Source: Kosakonia oryzae
GTDB lineage: Bacteria; Pseudomonadota; Gammaproteobacteria; Enterobacterales; Enterobacteriaceae
Direction of reading: 5' to 3'
DNA: 64,000 nucleotides
Assembly: GCF_001658025.2 (NCBI RefSeq)
Contig: NZ_CP014007.2
Coordinates: 5,084,001-5,148,000, forward strand
Positions 16,978 through 27,089 of this stretch are shown here, piece by piece. Below the pieces are notes generated by a model. The model had not been told where the DNA came from. It searched no databases and was given only the letters and a program-made list of their open reading frames with translations. The number at the start of each line of letters is the position of its first letter. The first letter of the stretch is position 1. The translations under genes were made by a program, and so were the position numbers.

Positions 16978-17761
16978 CCCTTACCCCAGGAATCCATTGC
17001 CATGATTTACCCGATTGCGTCCAGGCATCATCACCTTCGAGATATTTTTGACTTATCGATCGCTTATCGCCATAGCGCCTGATTACCGAACGATTATACA
17101 GGATTTCCCGGGTATCTGACGTCACGCTGTCTGGAATGGGCGTCCACAGCTGAATTTTATCCCGCGAGGTATTCATATAATCTTTGCCATCCGAGCCAAA
17201 TACACGCCCCTGGTCGCCCATACTGGTTGCGCGGTTGAGTAGCATCACCGCCGCATTTTTAACGCCGTGGAAGTCCGTCTCGCTGGTCTTCCAGTAGCCG
17301 GGGCCGTACTCCGCCGTTACCGGCACAAAGCTGCTGCGGGTTGGCGCAGGCGTGCCGTGAATCGCCACGCTGTCTTTAAAACCGTTCAGTATGGTTCTGA
17401 TATAGACGGCATTAAACGACATCTCCTGTACGCAAAACAGCGCGCCGTTTTCCGCAATAAAAAATGGATAGTAGAAGCGGTTGCGGGCGCTAACATTTGG
17501 CCGCATCACCACTACCACGCCCCGGTCCACCAGACTATCAATATATTTCTCTTTTTGATGACCTAATGGATCGTGCGGTAAACCATATTTAAAGCCGTGG
17601 TGTTTTTTAATGCTATAGCCATCGATACTTCCAAGGACATTATTAGGACTACTTTCGATAAAATATTCCTTTCTGATAATATTTTTCGCGATGTCCGGCG
17701 CAAGGATATTTTCATAATCCTTCGGCAATAGATTTCTTTTTCTTATATCATAAATATCCAT
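16952..17761 (-). CDS. Unrecognised soluble protein, first gene of orphan pair
   Basis: The 269-residue protein lacks a signal peptide and membrane segments. Conserved-looking stretches are GYSIKKHHGFKYGLPHDPLGHQ (residues 48-69), RFYYPFFIAENGALFCVQEM, VAIHGTPAPTRSSFVPVTAEYGPGYWK and AVMLLNRATSMGDQGRVFG. It ends with several Trp residues. I do not recognise a domain. Several His, Asp and Tyr residues could be catalytic, but no known motif was identified. The start ATG at 17761 has only a weak ribosome binding site. AT content is high and the pair lies between metH and yjbB, which are adjacent in E. coli, so it looks acquired. A near-perfect RcsB dyad lies about 127 bases upstream. Confidence 0.75.
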   Translation of the reverse strand: MDIYDIRKRNLLPKDYENILAPDIAKNIIRKEYFIESSPNNVLGSIDGYSIKKHHGFKYGLPHDPLGHQKEKYIDSLVDRGVVVVMRPNVSARNRFYYPFFIAENGALFCVQEMSFNAVYIRTILNGFKDSVAIHGTPAPTRSSFVPVTAEYGPGYWKTSETDFHGVKNAAVMLLNRATSMGDQGRVFGSDGKDYMNTSRDKIQLWTPIPDSVTSDTREILYNRSVIRRYGDKRSISQKYLEGDDAWTQSGKSWQWIPGVRDEDYEFKK

Positions 17762-17887
17762 TTTATAATACCTAAGTTAAATTTATGACAAACGAATGAA
17801 CTGCAAAAAAAGGAAGCAATCTTGCCTGTGAGCCAACGCCCATCATACGCATGAAGAGGAACAACGGTCTAAGAAAATATCCACTTT

Positions 17888-17901
17888 TAAGAATGTTCTT
17901 A
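17888..17901 (-). promoter_or_regulatory. RcsB/RcsAB-type box upstream of the orphan pair
   Basis: On the minus strand TAAGAACATTCTTA matches the RcsB box consensus TAAGAATATTCTTA at 13 of 14 positions and is a perfect 6+6 dyad. It lies between the metH terminator and the orphan pair, 127 bases before the ATG at 17761. No clear -10 could be placed. Confidence 0.5.
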
Positions 17902-17951
17902 GTTTCAATTTGTATTATGTTTGCTTAGTGAAGATTTTATGAAAAGTGATG

Positions 17952-17980
17952 AAAAAAAATGGGGCATTAAATAATGCCCC
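17952..17980 (-). terminator. Rho-independent terminator of metH
   Basis: On the minus strand GGGGCATTAT / ATAATGCCCC-type hairpin (17961-17980, stem of seven GC-rich pairs plus AT pairs) is followed by a long T run (A run 17952-17959). It lies 22 bases after the metH stop. Confidence 0.92.
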
Positions 17981-18002
17981 GTTGCTCTGCAATGTATTGC
18001 GG

Positions 18003-21000
18003 TTAGTCGGCGTCGTAACCTAAATTCGAGGACAGCCAGCGCTCAACCTCTGACACGGACATGCCTTTACGCCGCGCATAATCTTCCACCTGATCGCGCT
18101 GAATTTGCGCGACGGCGAAATACTTGCTGTCCGGATGGCTGAAATACCAGCCGGAAACCGAGGCACCCGGCCACATGGCGTAAGATTCTGTCAGCTTCAT
18201 ACCGGTATGTTTTTCCACATCCAGTAACTGCCAGATAGTGCCTTTTTCGGTGTGCTCCGGGCACGCAGGGTAGCCCGGCGCGGGGCGAATTCCCTGGTAG
18301 TTTTCGCGGATCAGCTCTTCGTTGCTGAGATTTTCGTTTGGCGCATAGCCCCAGTACACTTTACGTACCCGCTCATGCAGGTATTCGGCAAACGCCTCTG
18401 CAAGACGGTCAGCCACCGCTTTCACCATGATTTTGTTGTAATCATCGTGTGCGGCATCGTAAGCCTCCGCCAGTGCATCTTCTTCCAGCCCGCCGGTCAC
18501 GGCAAAAGCGCCAATGTAGTCCGCTTTTCCGCTCTGTTTCGGCGCGACAAAATCGGCCAGGCAGTAGTTGGCGAAACCGGTTTTTTCGGTCTGCTGACGC
18601 AGATGGCAACCGACCGTCAGCACCTGCGTGCGGGTTTCGTCACGGTAGATTTCGATGTCATCGCCGACGCGGTTTGCCGGAAACAGCCCGACCACACCGC
18701 GCGGATTAAGCTGTTTTTCCGCGCCCAGCATATCGAGCATCTCGTTCGCATCCTTAAACAGACGCTTCGCCTCTTCACCCACCACTTCATCTTCCAGAAT
18801 GCGCGGATACTTGCCCGCCAGCGACCAGGTCATAAAGAACGGAGTCCAGTCGATATAGTTGCGCAGCGTCTCGATGCTGGCCGTGACTTCCTGTACGCCG
18901 AGGCGATGCGCCACCGGCGGTGTGTAACTGGCCCAGTCGAAAGCCAGATCGTTTTCCCGTGCGGCCTGCAAGGTCACCGGCGGCGTGCGCGGTTTTTTGC
19001 GCGCGTGCTGGATGCGCACCGTTTCATACTCTTTGCGGGTGCGGGCGACAAACTCATCGTGTTGCGTATCCGACAGCAGCGACGACACGACGCCGACGGT
19101 GCGCGAGGCGTTCTGCACATAGACCGTTGGCCCGCTGTAGTTCTGCTCGATTTTCACCGCCGTGTGCGCTTTCGACGTGGTCGCGCCGCCGATCAGCAGC
19201 GGAATGGTGAACCCCTGGCGCTCCATCTCTTTAGCCACGTTGACCATCTCATCGAGCGACGGCGTAATCAGCCCGGAAAGGCCAATCAGGTCAGCATTCA
19301 CTTCACGCGCAGTTTTGAGGATTTTGTCGGCCGGCACCATCACGCCGAGATCAATGATTTCGTAGTTATTGCACTGCAATACCACGCCTACGATGTTTTT
19401 GCCGATATCGTGCACATCGCCTTTCACGGTGGCGATCACCATCTTGCCGTTGCTTTTACCCTGCTCTTTGCTGGCTTCGATATACGGCTCCAGGTAAGCA
19501 ACCGCTTGTTTCATTACGCGGGCAGATTTCACGACCTGCGGCAGGAACATCTTACCTTCGCCGAACAGATCGCCGACCACGTTCATACCGTCCATCAATG
19601 GCCCTTCGATCACCTCGATCGGGCGAGCGGCTTGCTGACGGGCCTCTTCGGTGTCCTGCTCAATAAATTCGGTAATACCTTTCACCAGCGAATATTCGAG
19701 GCGCTTTTTCACATCCCAGCTACGCCATTCGGCCAGTTGCGCCTGCGCACCTTCATCCGCGCCTTTACTGCCGCGATATTTCTCAGCCAGATCCAGCATG
19801 CGCTCCGTGGCATCGTCACGACGGTTAAGAATCACATCCTCAACGCCATCGCGCAGCTCGGTAGGCAGATCGTCATAAATCGCCAACTGACCGGCGTTTA
19901 CGATCCCCATGTCCATGCCGTTGCGAATAGCGTAATAAAGGAAGACGGCGTGAATTGCCTCACGTACCGGATCGTTACCGCGGAAGGAGAAGGAGACGTT
20001 CGACACGCCGCCGGAGATCAGCGCATGCGGCAGCTCGCGTTTGATATCTTCACAGGCGCCGATAAAGTCCTGCGCATAGTTGTTGTGCTCTTCAATCCCG
20101 GTCGCCACTGCGAAGATATTCGGGTCGAAGATAATGTCTTCCGGCGGGAATCCTACCTCTTCGGTGAGAATTTTATAGGCGCGGCGGCAAATCTCGATTT
20201 TGCGCGCGCGAGTATCCGCCTGGCCCACTTCATCAAAGGCCATCACCACCACCGCCGCACCGTAACGGCGCACGCGTTTCGCATGATGGATAAACGGCTC
20301 AACCCCTTCTTTCATGGAGATGGAGTTAACAATGCCTTTGCCCTGGATGCATTTCAGCCCTTTTTCAATCACCTCCCACTTCGAGGAGTCGATCATGATC
20401 GGTACACGGGCGATGTCCGGTTCACCAGCAATCAGATTGAGGAAACGCACCATCGCCGCTTCGGCGTCGAGCATCCCCTCATCCATGTTGATATCGATGA
20501 TCTGCGCGCCGCTTTCCACCTGCTGGCGCGCCACGTCCAGCGCTTCGCTGTACTTCTCTTCTTTGATCAGGCGCTTGAATTTAGCGGAGCCGGTAACGTT
20601 AGTCCGTTCGCCGACGTTCACAAACAGACTGTCATCGCCGATATTCAGCGGCTCAAGGCCGGAAAGACGGCAGGCTACCGGAATTTCCGGCAGTTTACGC
20701 GGCGGCAGCCCGGCAACAGCGTTGCTCATGGCAGCGATATGTTCCGGCGTGGTGCCGCAACAACCGCCGACGATATTCAGGAACCCGGCTTCCGCCCACT
20801 CGCGGATCTGCGTCGCCATGGTGGTGGCATCAAGGTCGTATTCGCCAAAGGCGTTCGGCAGACCGGCGTTCGGGTGCGCGGTGACGTAGCATTCGGCAAT
20901 GCGCGACAGTTCCTGCACGTACTGGCGCAGCTCGTCTGGCCCCAGCGCGCAGTTAAGGCCGAAAGTGAGCGCATCGGCATGGCGCAGTGAGTTGTAAAAT

Positions 21001-21689
21001 GCCTCAGTCGTCTGGCCGGAGAGCGTACGCCCGGACGCATCGGTAATGGTGCCGGAAATCATGATCGGCAGCTCAATACCCAGCGCATCAAACTCTTCTT
21101 TAACGGCAAAGATCGCCGCTTTGGCGTTGAGCGTATCAAACACCGTTTCGATCAGGATCAGGTCAGCTCCGCCTTCCACCAGCGCTTTGGTTGATTCGCG
21201 GTAGGCCTCCACCAGCTGATCGAAGGAGATATTACGAAACGCCGGATCGTTGACATCCGGGGAGATAGAAGCAGTGCGGTTAGTCGGGCCAAGCACACCG
21301 GCCACGTAACGCGGTTTTTCCGGCGTTTGCGCGGTCCATTTATCGGCGCAAGCGCGGGCCAGTTTCGCTGCGGCAAAGTTGATTTCCGCCGACAGGGATT
21401 CCATCTGGTAATCCGCCATGGCGATGGTCGTTGAGTTAAAGGTATTGGTTTCGATGATATCCGCGCCGGCCGCAAAATAGGCGTCATGGATGGCGGTTAT
21501 CACGTCCGGCTTGCTGAGCACCAGCAAGTCGTTGTTTCCTTTCAGATCGCAGGGCCAGTCGGCAAAGCGCTCGCCGCGAAAATCCTGCTCACTCAGACGA
21601 TAGCTCTGGATCATGGTACCCATACCACCGTCCAGAACCAGAATGCGTTCATTTAACTGCTGTTGCAGTTGTTCAACTTTGCTGCTCAC
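18003..21689 (-). CDS. metH: Cobalamin-dependent methionine synthase
   Basis: The 1,228-residue enzyme transfers a methyl group from methyltetrahydrofolate through cobalamin to homocysteine. Four modules are visible in order. The homocysteine domain has zinc ligands in the GGCCGTT motif near residue 311. The folate domain has [13 protein letters not shown] and [16 protein letters not shown]. The B12-binding domain has the axial-ligand motif [10 protein letters not shown] near residue 757. The C-terminal S-adenosylmethionine reactivation domain has [12 protein letters not shown]. The start is taken as the GTG at 21689, five bases after CGGGAG, which matches the E. coli start (SSKVEQL). An upstream TTG at 21704 would add five residues. 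It is divergent from iclR, as in E. coli. Confidence 0.97.
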   Translation of the reverse strand: MSSKVEQLQQQLNERILVLDGGMGTMIQSYRLSEQDFRGERFADWPCDLKGNNDLLVLSKPDVITAIHDAYFAAGADIIETNTFNSTTIAMADYQMESLSAEINFAAAKLARACADKWTAQTPEKPRYVAGVLGPTNRTASISPDVNDPAFRNISFDQLVEAYRESTKALVEGGADLILIETVFDTLNAKAAIFAVKEEFDALGIELPIMISGTITDASGRTLSGQTTEAFYNSLRHADALTFGLNCALGPDELRQYVQELSRIAECYVTAHPNAGLPNAFGEYDLDATTMATQIREWAEAGFLNIVGGCCGTTPEHIAAMSNAVAGLPPRKLPEIPVACRLSGLEPLNIGDDSLFVNVGERTNVTGSAKFKRLIKEEKYSEALDVARQQVESGAQIIDINMDEGMLDAEAAMVRFLNLIAGEPDIARVPIMIDSSKWEVIEKGLKCIQGKGIVNSISMKEGVEPFIHHAKRVRRYGAAVVVMAFDEVGQADTRARKIEICRRAYKILTEEVGFPPEDIIFDPNIFAVATGIEEHNNYAQDFIGACEDIKRELPHALISGGVSNVSFSFRGNDPVREAIHAVFLYYAIRNGMDMGIVNAGQLAIYDDLPTELRDGVEDVILNRRDDATERMLDLAEKYRGSKGADEGAQAQLAEWRSWDVKKRLEYSLVKGITEFIEQDTEEARQQAARPIEVIEGPLMDGMNVVGDLFGEGKMFLPQVVKSARVMKQAVAYLEPYIEASKEQGKSNGKMVIATVKGDVHDIGKNIVGVVLQCNNYEIIDLGVMVPADKILKTAREVNADLIGLSGLITPSLDEMVNVAKEMERQGFTIPLLIGGATTSKAHTAVKIEQNYSGPTVYVQNASRTVGVVSSLLSDTQHDEFVARTRKEYETVRIQHARKKPRTPPVTLQAARENDLAFDWASYTPPVAHRLGVQEVTASIETLRNYIDWTPFFMTWSLAGKYPRILEDEVVGEEAKRLFKDANEMLDMLGAEKQLNPRGVVGLFPANRVGDDIEIYRDETRTQVLTVGCHLRQQTEKTGFANYCLADFVAPKQSGKADYIGAFAVTGGLEEDALAEAYDAAHDDYNKIMVKAVADRLAEAFAEYLHERVRKVYWGYAPNENLSNEELIRENYQGIRPAPGYPACPEHTEKGTIWQLLDVEKHTGMKLTESYAMWPGASVSGWYFSHPDSKYFAVAQIQRDQVEDYARRKGMSVSEVERWLSSNLGYDAD

Positions 21690-21830
21690 ACGTGCTCCCG
21701 ACAAGGCTCAATGAGGCCAAAAGGCCAGCAAAACATACTGGCACAAAGTGGCAGAACGGAAAAGCGGCAGCGGATTAACATGAGAGATGTTCAGCTTCAC
21801 TCATCCGATCAGTCTGCCACGGAGTTACGT

Positions 21831-21860
21831 TATACTGAGTCAAAACGAAAATGATTTCCA
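21831..21860 (+). promoter_or_regulatory. iclR promoter with IclR autoregulatory operator
   Basis: TATACT (21831-21836) suits a -10 element. It is followed by GAAAATGATTTCCA (21847-21860), the reverse complement of TGGAAATCATTTTC, which fits the IclR consensus TGGAAATnATTTCCA. IclR represses its own gene in E. coli. The start codon follows at 21885 after AAGGAG. Confidence 0.7.
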
Positions 21861-21884
21861 CGATACAGAAAAAGGAGCCAGCCG

Positions 21885-22709
21885 ATGGTCGCTTCCGTTC
21901 CCGCAAAACGTGGCAGAAAAGCCACCGCGCCAGCCGCTCCGGCCGGCGGACAAGTCCAGTCATTGACCCGTGGTCTGAAACTGCTGGAATGGATCGCTGA
22001 ATCCCACGGCAGCGTCGCGCTGACGGAGCTGGCGCAACAGGCCGGTTTACCCAATTCCACTACTCATCGACTGCTTACTACCATGCAGCAACTGGGCTTT
22101 GTCCGTCAGGTTGGCGAGCTGGGCCACTGGGCGGTCGGCGCACATGCTTTTATTGTCGGCAGTAGCTTCCTGCAAAGCCGTAACCTGATGGCGATTGTGC
22201 ATCCCATCCTGCGTAAGCTGATGGAAGAATCCGGTGAGACGGTCAATCTTGCCGTGCTGGATAAAAGCGATCATCAGGCCATTATTATCGATCAGGTGCA
22301 GTGTACCCAGTTAATGCGGATGTCCGCGCCCATCGGCGGCAAGCTACCGATGCACGCCTCCGGCGCAGGTAAAGCCTTTTTAGCACGGCTGGATGATGAG
22401 CAGGTCGGTGATCTGCTGCACCGCCAGGGGCTGCACGCCTATACCCACGCGACGCTGGTGTCGCCAGTGCATCTGAAAGAGGATCTCGCCCAGACGCGCA
22501 AGCGCGGCTACTCTTTTGACGATGAAGAACATGCGCTGGGTCTGCGCTGCGTTGCCGCCTGTATTTATGATGAACACGGCGAGCCGTTCGCGGCGATCTC
22601 TATCTCCGGGCCAATATCGCGTATGACTGACGACCGCGTCACCGAACTGGGCGCCATGGTCATTCGCGGCGCAAAAGAGGTGACGCTGGCCTACGGCGGA
22701 ATGCGTTAA
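21885..22709 (+). CDS. iclR: IclR, repressor of the glyoxylate bypass operon
   Basis: The 274-residue regulator has the E. coli length. A basic N-terminal arm (AKRGRKATAPAAPAGG) precedes the winged helix-turn-helix at about residues 28-90 (VALTELAQQAGLPNSTTHRLLTTM). The effector domain follows at about 100-270 with APIGGKLPMHASGAGKAFLA and HALGLRCVAACIYDEHGEPFAAISISGPISR, which binds glyoxylate and pyruvate. It represses aceBAK, whose operator is at about 28788. Its target operon lies nearby on the opposite strand. Here a foreign membrane-protein gene separates iclR from aceK, while in E. coli the two are direct neighbours. Confidence 0.97.
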   Translation: MVASVPAKRGRKATAPAAPAGGQVQSLTRGLKLLEWIAESHGSVALTELAQQAGLPNSTTHRLLTTMQQLGFVRQVGELGHWAVGAHAFIVGSSFLQSRNLMAIVHPILRKLMEESGETVNLAVLDKSDHQAIIIDQVQCTQLMRMSAPIGGKLPMHASGAGKAFLARLDDEQVGDLLHRQGLHAYTHATLVSPVHLKEDLAQTRKRGYSFDDEEHALGLRCVAACIYDEHGEPFAAISISGPISRMTDDRVTELGAMVIRGAKEVTLAYGGMR

Positions 22710-22760
22710 TTACTTTCATTATTACCTCCTTATCCATCGAATAAACCCTGCAACTTATTT

Positions 22761-22802
22761 ATCTCCCCTGCGACAAGAATCGTCTCAACTCGCGGGGGAG
22801 AT
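22761..22802. terminator. Hairpin downstream of iclR
   Basis: ATCTCCCCTGCG (22761-22772) pairs with CGCGGGGGAGAT (22791-22802) at 11 of 12 positions around an 18-base loop. It lies 51 bases after the iclR stop and 82 before the next gene. No T run follows, so it may end transcription with Rho or protect the mRNA. Confidence 0.5.
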
Positions 22803-22883
22803 TATCTCCAGTCATAAAAGGGTTATCTCATTGTCGTCACACCAGGGCGATGGCACCGTGTCGGCACGTTTTTTCATGAGATT

Positions 22884-23906
22884 ATGATGATGAAGAGTAA
22901 AGCCCGCATTCTGGCATCTATCATTATGTGCTTGCCCTTTTCCGCAATGGCGCATGTGAAGTGGTTCGTTAATTATGGCGTTGAGCAAACGCCGCTATCG
23001 ATAACATCATTGACCGGTGCGATGAGCTTCTGGTTATTATTGGCATTTTCAACGGCAGTAATATTTGCGACATCGGTACTCGACAGAAAACTGCCTTCGT
23101 TTATCGATTGCCACCGCTGCCATCCCTTTTTAAATCATGCACATAATTACGTCCCGCAGATTATTCGCTGGGGTGCAGCACTCTTTTTCCTGGTGCTGGG
23201 CGCATTCTTCCCGCAGGTTATTCTGACCCCGGAGCTGGTCGTTGCTAATCCGTGGCTTAGATATGTTCACCTTATTATTGCGCTTACCGCATTTTCGAGA
23301 AAAACGAGCTTTTTCTCCGGCTTCTTAATTATTCTGCTCTATCTCTATGCCGTGCAGCTTTATGGTGCGAACCATATGCTGGACTATTTTATCTTCATTG
23401 GTATCGCAGTTTATTTAATTACCCAGAGCACCCTGAAACAGCAGGCGTACGGCAAAGAACTGGAATTTCTGCGTCTGATTCTTTGCTACTCATTCCTGTG
23501 GGGAGCGATTGAGAAATTCCTGCATCCTGGTTTGTATTACCAATTGCTGACAACGCATAGCTATCTGGCCATGGGCCTGAACTGGGAGTTCTTTGTCCGT
23601 GCCTGTGGTTTCGTGGAATTATGTCTGATTTGGCATATCTTCAGCGGCAGACTGGCAGGTTACGCCTGTATCGGGCTGTTTGCCATCATCGTGGTGCTGG
23701 CCTTTATTCCGTTTGGCATTACCGACTTTGTTGGCCATCTGGTGTTTATTTTCCCGCTGGTCGCGCTTTTACTGACGCCGCGCAAAACGCACCTGTTCCG
23801 CACCGCCAGCGCGAGTACGCTCGCCTTTTTGCTGACGCTCGCGATTTTACTGTTCTTTAGCTACGCCGCTTATAACGTGCTGCAATTCAACCTGCACGTC
23901 CACTAA
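22884..23906 (+). CDS. Unrecognised multi-pass membrane protein with DoxX-like features
   Basis: The 340-residue protein starts with a short positively charged segment and a signal-like helix ending SAMA, directly followed by HVKWFVNYG, which would begin the periplasmic part. About eight further hydrophobic segments follow. A short loop FIDCHRCHPFLNHAHNY (residues 73-89) has two cysteines and four histidines and could bind metal or haem. The stretch WGAIEKFLHPGLYYQLL resembles the conserved EKF element of DoxX-type proteins. I do not recognise a named family. Three consecutive ATGs (22884, 22887, 22890) are possible starts. The stop is 4 bases from the convergent aceK stop. The gene interrupts the usual iclR-aceK arrangement. 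Confidence 0.78.
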   Translation: MMMKSKARILASIIMCLPFSAMAHVKWFVNYGVEQTPLSITSLTGAMSFWLLLAFSTAVIFATSVLDRKLPSFIDCHRCHPFLNHAHNYVPQIIRWGAALFFLVLGAFFPQVILTPELVVANPWLRYVHLIIALTAFSRKTSFFSGFLIILLYLYAVQLYGANHMLDYFIFIGIAVYLITQSTLKQQAYGKELEFLRLILCYSFLWGAIEKFLHPGLYYQLLTTHSYLAMGLNWEFFVRACGFVELCLIWHIFSGRLAGYACIGLFAIIVVLAFIPFGITDFVGHLVFIFPLVALLLTPRKTHLFRTASASTLAFLLTLAILLFFSYAAYNVLQFNLHVH

Positions 23907-23910
23907 GCGC

Positions 23911-25659
23911 TCAGCCCGCCTGCCGTAAGGTGCCAGCGCCGAAGCGTATGCTAAAGCGCTGGCGCTTACGGTAGGCATAGACATCTTCCACGTGTCCCTG
24001 TCGGATGCGTTCCTGTAGCCCCCGCCAGTAATCGGCGCGCAATAAATCGGCGTGCATCTCCTCAAACAACGGGCCGATTTCTGGATCGGCGCACAGCCAG
24101 TGGCGAAACTCCTGCGGAAAAACATCGCCGGGCGCCACGCTGTACCAGGGTTCAGCGCTCAATTCATCTTCCGGGTAACGCGGCGGCGGAATATCACGGA
24201 AATTCACCTCGGTCATATAGCAAATTTCATCGTAGTCGTAGAACACGACGCGGCCATGACGGGTGACGCCAAAGTTCTTGAATAGCATATCGCCGGGGAA
24301 AATATTAGCGGCGGCAAGCTGGCGGATTGCGTTGCCATACTCTTCCACTGCATCACGCAGTTGCTGACCTTTGACCTGCTCAAACCAGATGTTCAGCGGC
24401 ACCATGCGCCGCTCAATGTAGAGATGGCTGATAGCGATACTGTCGCCGAGATCGGTAATTTTACCCGGAGCCTGTTCCAGCAGTAACGCCATCAGCGCGG
24501 GCGAGATTTGCCTTTTTTCCAGCACAAAGTTTTCAAATTCCTGCGTATCGGCCATGCGACCGACGCGATCGTGCTCTTTGACCAACTGGTAACAGGCGCG
24601 AACATGCGCCGCGCTCATCTCTTTTTGCGGAGGAAAAACGTCTTTGATCACTTTAAATACCCGGTCAAAGCCCGGCAGCGTAAAGACCAGCATCACCATG
24701 CCGCGAATGCCCGGCGCTTCAATAAACTGCTCATTGCTGGCACGGATGTAGTTCAGGTATTCGCGATAACTTTCGGTTTTGCCGTGCTTCTGGCAGCCAA
24801 TCGCCATATACAGCTCGGCGGTGGTTTTGCCCGGCAGGATCTCCCGCAGCCACTCCACCGTCGCGGCGGGCAGCGGCGCATAAACCATAAAATAGGAGCG
24901 GGCAAAGCCAAACACGATGCTGGCTTCGGCAGGCGTGGTCAGACAGGTATCGACAAACAGTTCGCCTTCATCCGTGCGGTGGATCGGCAGCAAAAAGGGC
25001 AACGTTGCCTGTGGCGTAACGAGTTTGCCAACCAGCCAGGCCGCCTTATTGCGATAAAACAGTTCATTTGCCACTTGCAGATGCGATTTCGCCAGCACTT
25101 CGGGGCCGAAAGCCTCCTGCAGATGCGCCGTGATATAACCGATATCGCGCGTTTTATCCTGCCACGGCAGGCGCAGCGGTAAATCCGTCAGCACTTTACT
25201 GAGTAACGCTTCCCAGCCGCGTTCCGGCCAAAAATCTTTCGCCAGCGGGCGCGGGATGGTGCGAAAGCGACGCTCCGGCTGCGAGCTAAAGATAAATAAG
25301 CGTTCCGGCGTTAATGATCGATGATCGAACAGGCGGCAGTAGACCGAATTAAAAAAACTTTCGGCAATCTCAAAACGGGGGTAATCCGGCAGTAGCCGGG
25401 TGTAATGCTCTTTAACCCGCAGCAGAAATGCCGCGTCGGGGCTTTGGCTGTCGGTGATGCAGCGTAACTGCTCCACCACCAGGCCAACATGATGGTCGTA
25501 AAGATGAATGCGCTGCTTCATCGCCTGCTGTACAGCCTGCCAGTCCGCCTGTTCAAAACGCTGCTGGGCGCCGGATGTGACCTCCAGGAAGCGCCCATAT
25601 TGCGCATCGAAGCCTTGCAGAATGGTTTGTGCAATCAGTAGTTCCAGGCCACGCGACAT
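23911..25659 (-). CDS. aceK: Isocitrate dehydrogenase kinase/phosphatase
   Basis: The 582-residue bifunctional enzyme phosphorylates and dephosphorylates isocitrate dehydrogenase and so sets the flux between the Krebs cycle and the glyoxylate bypass. It is nearly collinear with E. coli AceK (578 residues): [18 protein letters not shown] at the start, [27 protein letters not shown] in the ATP-binding region near residue 315, and [39 protein letters not shown] in the catalytic part. The C-terminus differs slightly from K-12. The start follows AGGACAAAAG. It is the last gene of aceBAK and is separated from aceA by a hairpin region that is known in E. coli to lower aceK expression. Confidence 0.97.
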   Translation of the reverse strand: MSRGLELLIAQTILQGFDAQYGRFLEVTSGAQQRFEQADWQAVQQAMKQRIHLYDHHVGLVVEQLRCITDSQSPDAAFLLRVKEHYTRLLPDYPRFEIAESFFNSVYCRLFDHRSLTPERLFIFSSQPERRFRTIPRPLAKDFWPERGWEALLSKVLTDLPLRLPWQDKTRDIGYITAHLQEAFGPEVLAKSHLQVANELFYRNKAAWLVGKLVTPQATLPFLLPIHRTDEGELFVDTCLTTPAEASIVFGFARSYFMVYAPLPAATVEWLREILPGKTTAELYMAIGCQKHGKTESYREYLNYIRASNEQFIEAPGIRGMVMLVFTLPGFDRVFKVIKDVFPPQKEMSAAHVRACYQLVKEHDRVGRMADTQEFENFVLEKRQISPALMALLLEQAPGKITDLGDSIAISHLYIERRMVPLNIWFEQVKGQQLRDAVEEYGNAIRQLAAANIFPGDMLFKNFGVTRHGRVVFYDYDEICYMTEVNFRDIPPPRYPEDELSAEPWYSVAPGDVFPQEFRHWLCADPEIGPLFEEMHADLLRADYWRGLQERIRQGHVEDVYAYRKRQRFSIRFGAGTLRQAG

Positions 25660-25685
25660 CTTTTGTCCTCATGTCGGGCAAAGTG

Positions 25686-25742
25686 TTGCCGGAGAGCGTT
25701 ATCCGGAGGAGCCGCAAACCCGGCAGCTTTTGCCTGCCGGGT
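25686..25742 (-). repeat. REP-like palindromes between aceA and aceK
   Basis: Two inverted repeats: a REP-like unit GCCGGAGAGCGTTATCCGG (25688-25706) and a stronger hairpin ACCCGGCAG...CTGCCGGGT (25718-25742, nine pairs, seven-base loop). In E. coli similar structures at this place cause the steep fall of aceK expression relative to aceA. Confidence 0.75.
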
Positions 25743-25750
25743 ATCGACAA

Positions 25751-27055
25751 TCAGAACTGCGCTTCTTCGGTCGAGCCTGTCAGCGCGGTCACCGATGAGG
25801 TCCCGCCCTGAATAATGGTGGTGACCCTGTCGAAGTAGCCCGTACCAACTTCCTGCTGGTGAGAAACGAAGGTGTAACCCTCTTTGCCTGCGGCGAATTC
25901 CGGCTGCTGTACCTTCTCGACGTAGTGTTTCATCCCTTCGCCCTGCGCATAGGCGTGGGCCAGGTCGAACATGTTGAACCACATGCTGTGAATACCGGCG
26001 AGGGTAATGAACTGGAATTTGTATCCCATGTCCGACAGCTCCTGCTGGAAGCTGGCGATGGTGTTGTCGTCGAGATTCTTTTTCCAGTTGAACGACGGCG
26101 AGCAGTTGTAGGCCAGCAGTTTGCCAGGGTATTTTGCATGGATCGCATCGGCAAAACGGCGTGCCAGCTTGAGGTCTGGCGTCGAAGTTTCGCACCACAC
26201 CAAATCGGCATACGGTGCGTAAGCCAGCCCGCGGCTGATAGCTTGCTCAACCCCGGCATTTGTGCGGTAGAAACCTTCGCTGGTGCGCTCACCGGTAATA
26301 AAGGCGCTGTCATAGGGATCGCAGTCGGAAGTGATCAGATCGGCTGCATCCGCATCGGTACGCGCCACCAACAGCGTCGGGACGCCCAGCACATCTGCCG
26401 CCAGACGCGCAGCCACCAGTTTCTGCACCGCTTCCTGCGTCGGCACCAGCACTTTGCCGCCCATATGCCCGCATTTTTTCACCGACGCGAGCTGATCTTC
26501 AAAGTGAACGGCAGCAGCACCGGCTTCAATCATCGATTTCATCAGTTCAAAAGCATTCAGCACGCCGCCAAAACCGGCTTCGGCATCCGCCACGATTGGC
26601 AGGAAATAGTCCACAAAACGCGGATCGCCCGGTTCAATACCGGAAGCCCACTGGATCTGATCGGCGCGGCGGAAGGTATTGTTAATCCGTTCGACCACCG
26701 ATGGCACCGAGTTCGCCGGATAAAGCGACTGATCCGGATACATGCTGGATGCCAGGTTAGCATCTGCGGCAACTTGCCAGCCGGAGAGATAAATAGCCTC
26801 GATCCCCGCTTTCGCCTGTTGTAAGGCCTGGCCACCGGTCAGCGCGCCAAGGCTATTGATATAACCCTTTTTCGATTCGCCATGCAGCAGCCGCCACATT
26901 TTGGCCGCGCCCAGTTGCGCCAGCGTACATTCCGGGTTGACCGAGCCGCGTAATTTCACCACCTCTTCCGCGCTGTATGGGCGGCGAATGCCTTCCCAGC
27001 GCGGTTGCGTCCACTCTTTTTGTAATTCTTCGATTTGTTGGGTACGGGTTTTCAT
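25751..27055 (-). CDS. aceA: Isocitrate lyase
   Basis: The 434-residue enzyme splits isocitrate into glyoxylate and succinate, the first reaction of the glyoxylate bypass. It has exactly the E. coli length. The signature [10 protein letters not shown] contains the catalytic Cys195, and the loop [10 protein letters not shown] and the acidic cluster ADAEAGFGG for the metal are intact. The start [15 protein letters not shown] at 27055 is chosen over an ATG at 27070 because the homologue begins there. It is the middle gene of aceBAK, 34 bases after aceB. Confidence 0.98.
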   Translation of the reverse strand: MKTRTQQIEELQKEWTQPRWEGIRRPYSAEEVVKLRGSVNPECTLAQLGAAKMWRLLHGESKKGYINSLGALTGGQALQQAKAGIEAIYLSGWQVAADANLASSMYPDQSLYPANSVPSVVERINNTFRRADQIQWASGIEPGDPRFVDYFLPIVADAEAGFGGVLNAFELMKSMIEAGAAAVHFEDQLASVKKCGHMGGKVLVPTQEAVQKLVAARLAADVLGVPTLLVARTDADAADLITSDCDPYDSAFITGERTSEGFYRTNAGVEQAISRGLAYAPYADLVWCETSTPDLKLARRFADAIHAKYPGKLLAYNCSPSFNWKKNLDDNTIASFQQELSDMGYKFQFITLAGIHSMWFNMFDLAHAYAQGEGMKHYVEKVQQPEFAAGKEGYTFVSHQQEVGTGYFDRVTTIIQGGTSSVTALTGSTEEAQF

Positions 27056-27089
27056 ATGCAGATGCTCCATAGGGTGTCGGGTGGTTGAA

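Noticed and set aside
18252-20990. 912-codon open frame on the plus strand opposite metH
   Set aside because: It is the antisense shadow of a GC-rich, strongly biased gene. The product is rich in His, Arg and Phe with no domain, and metH is certain.
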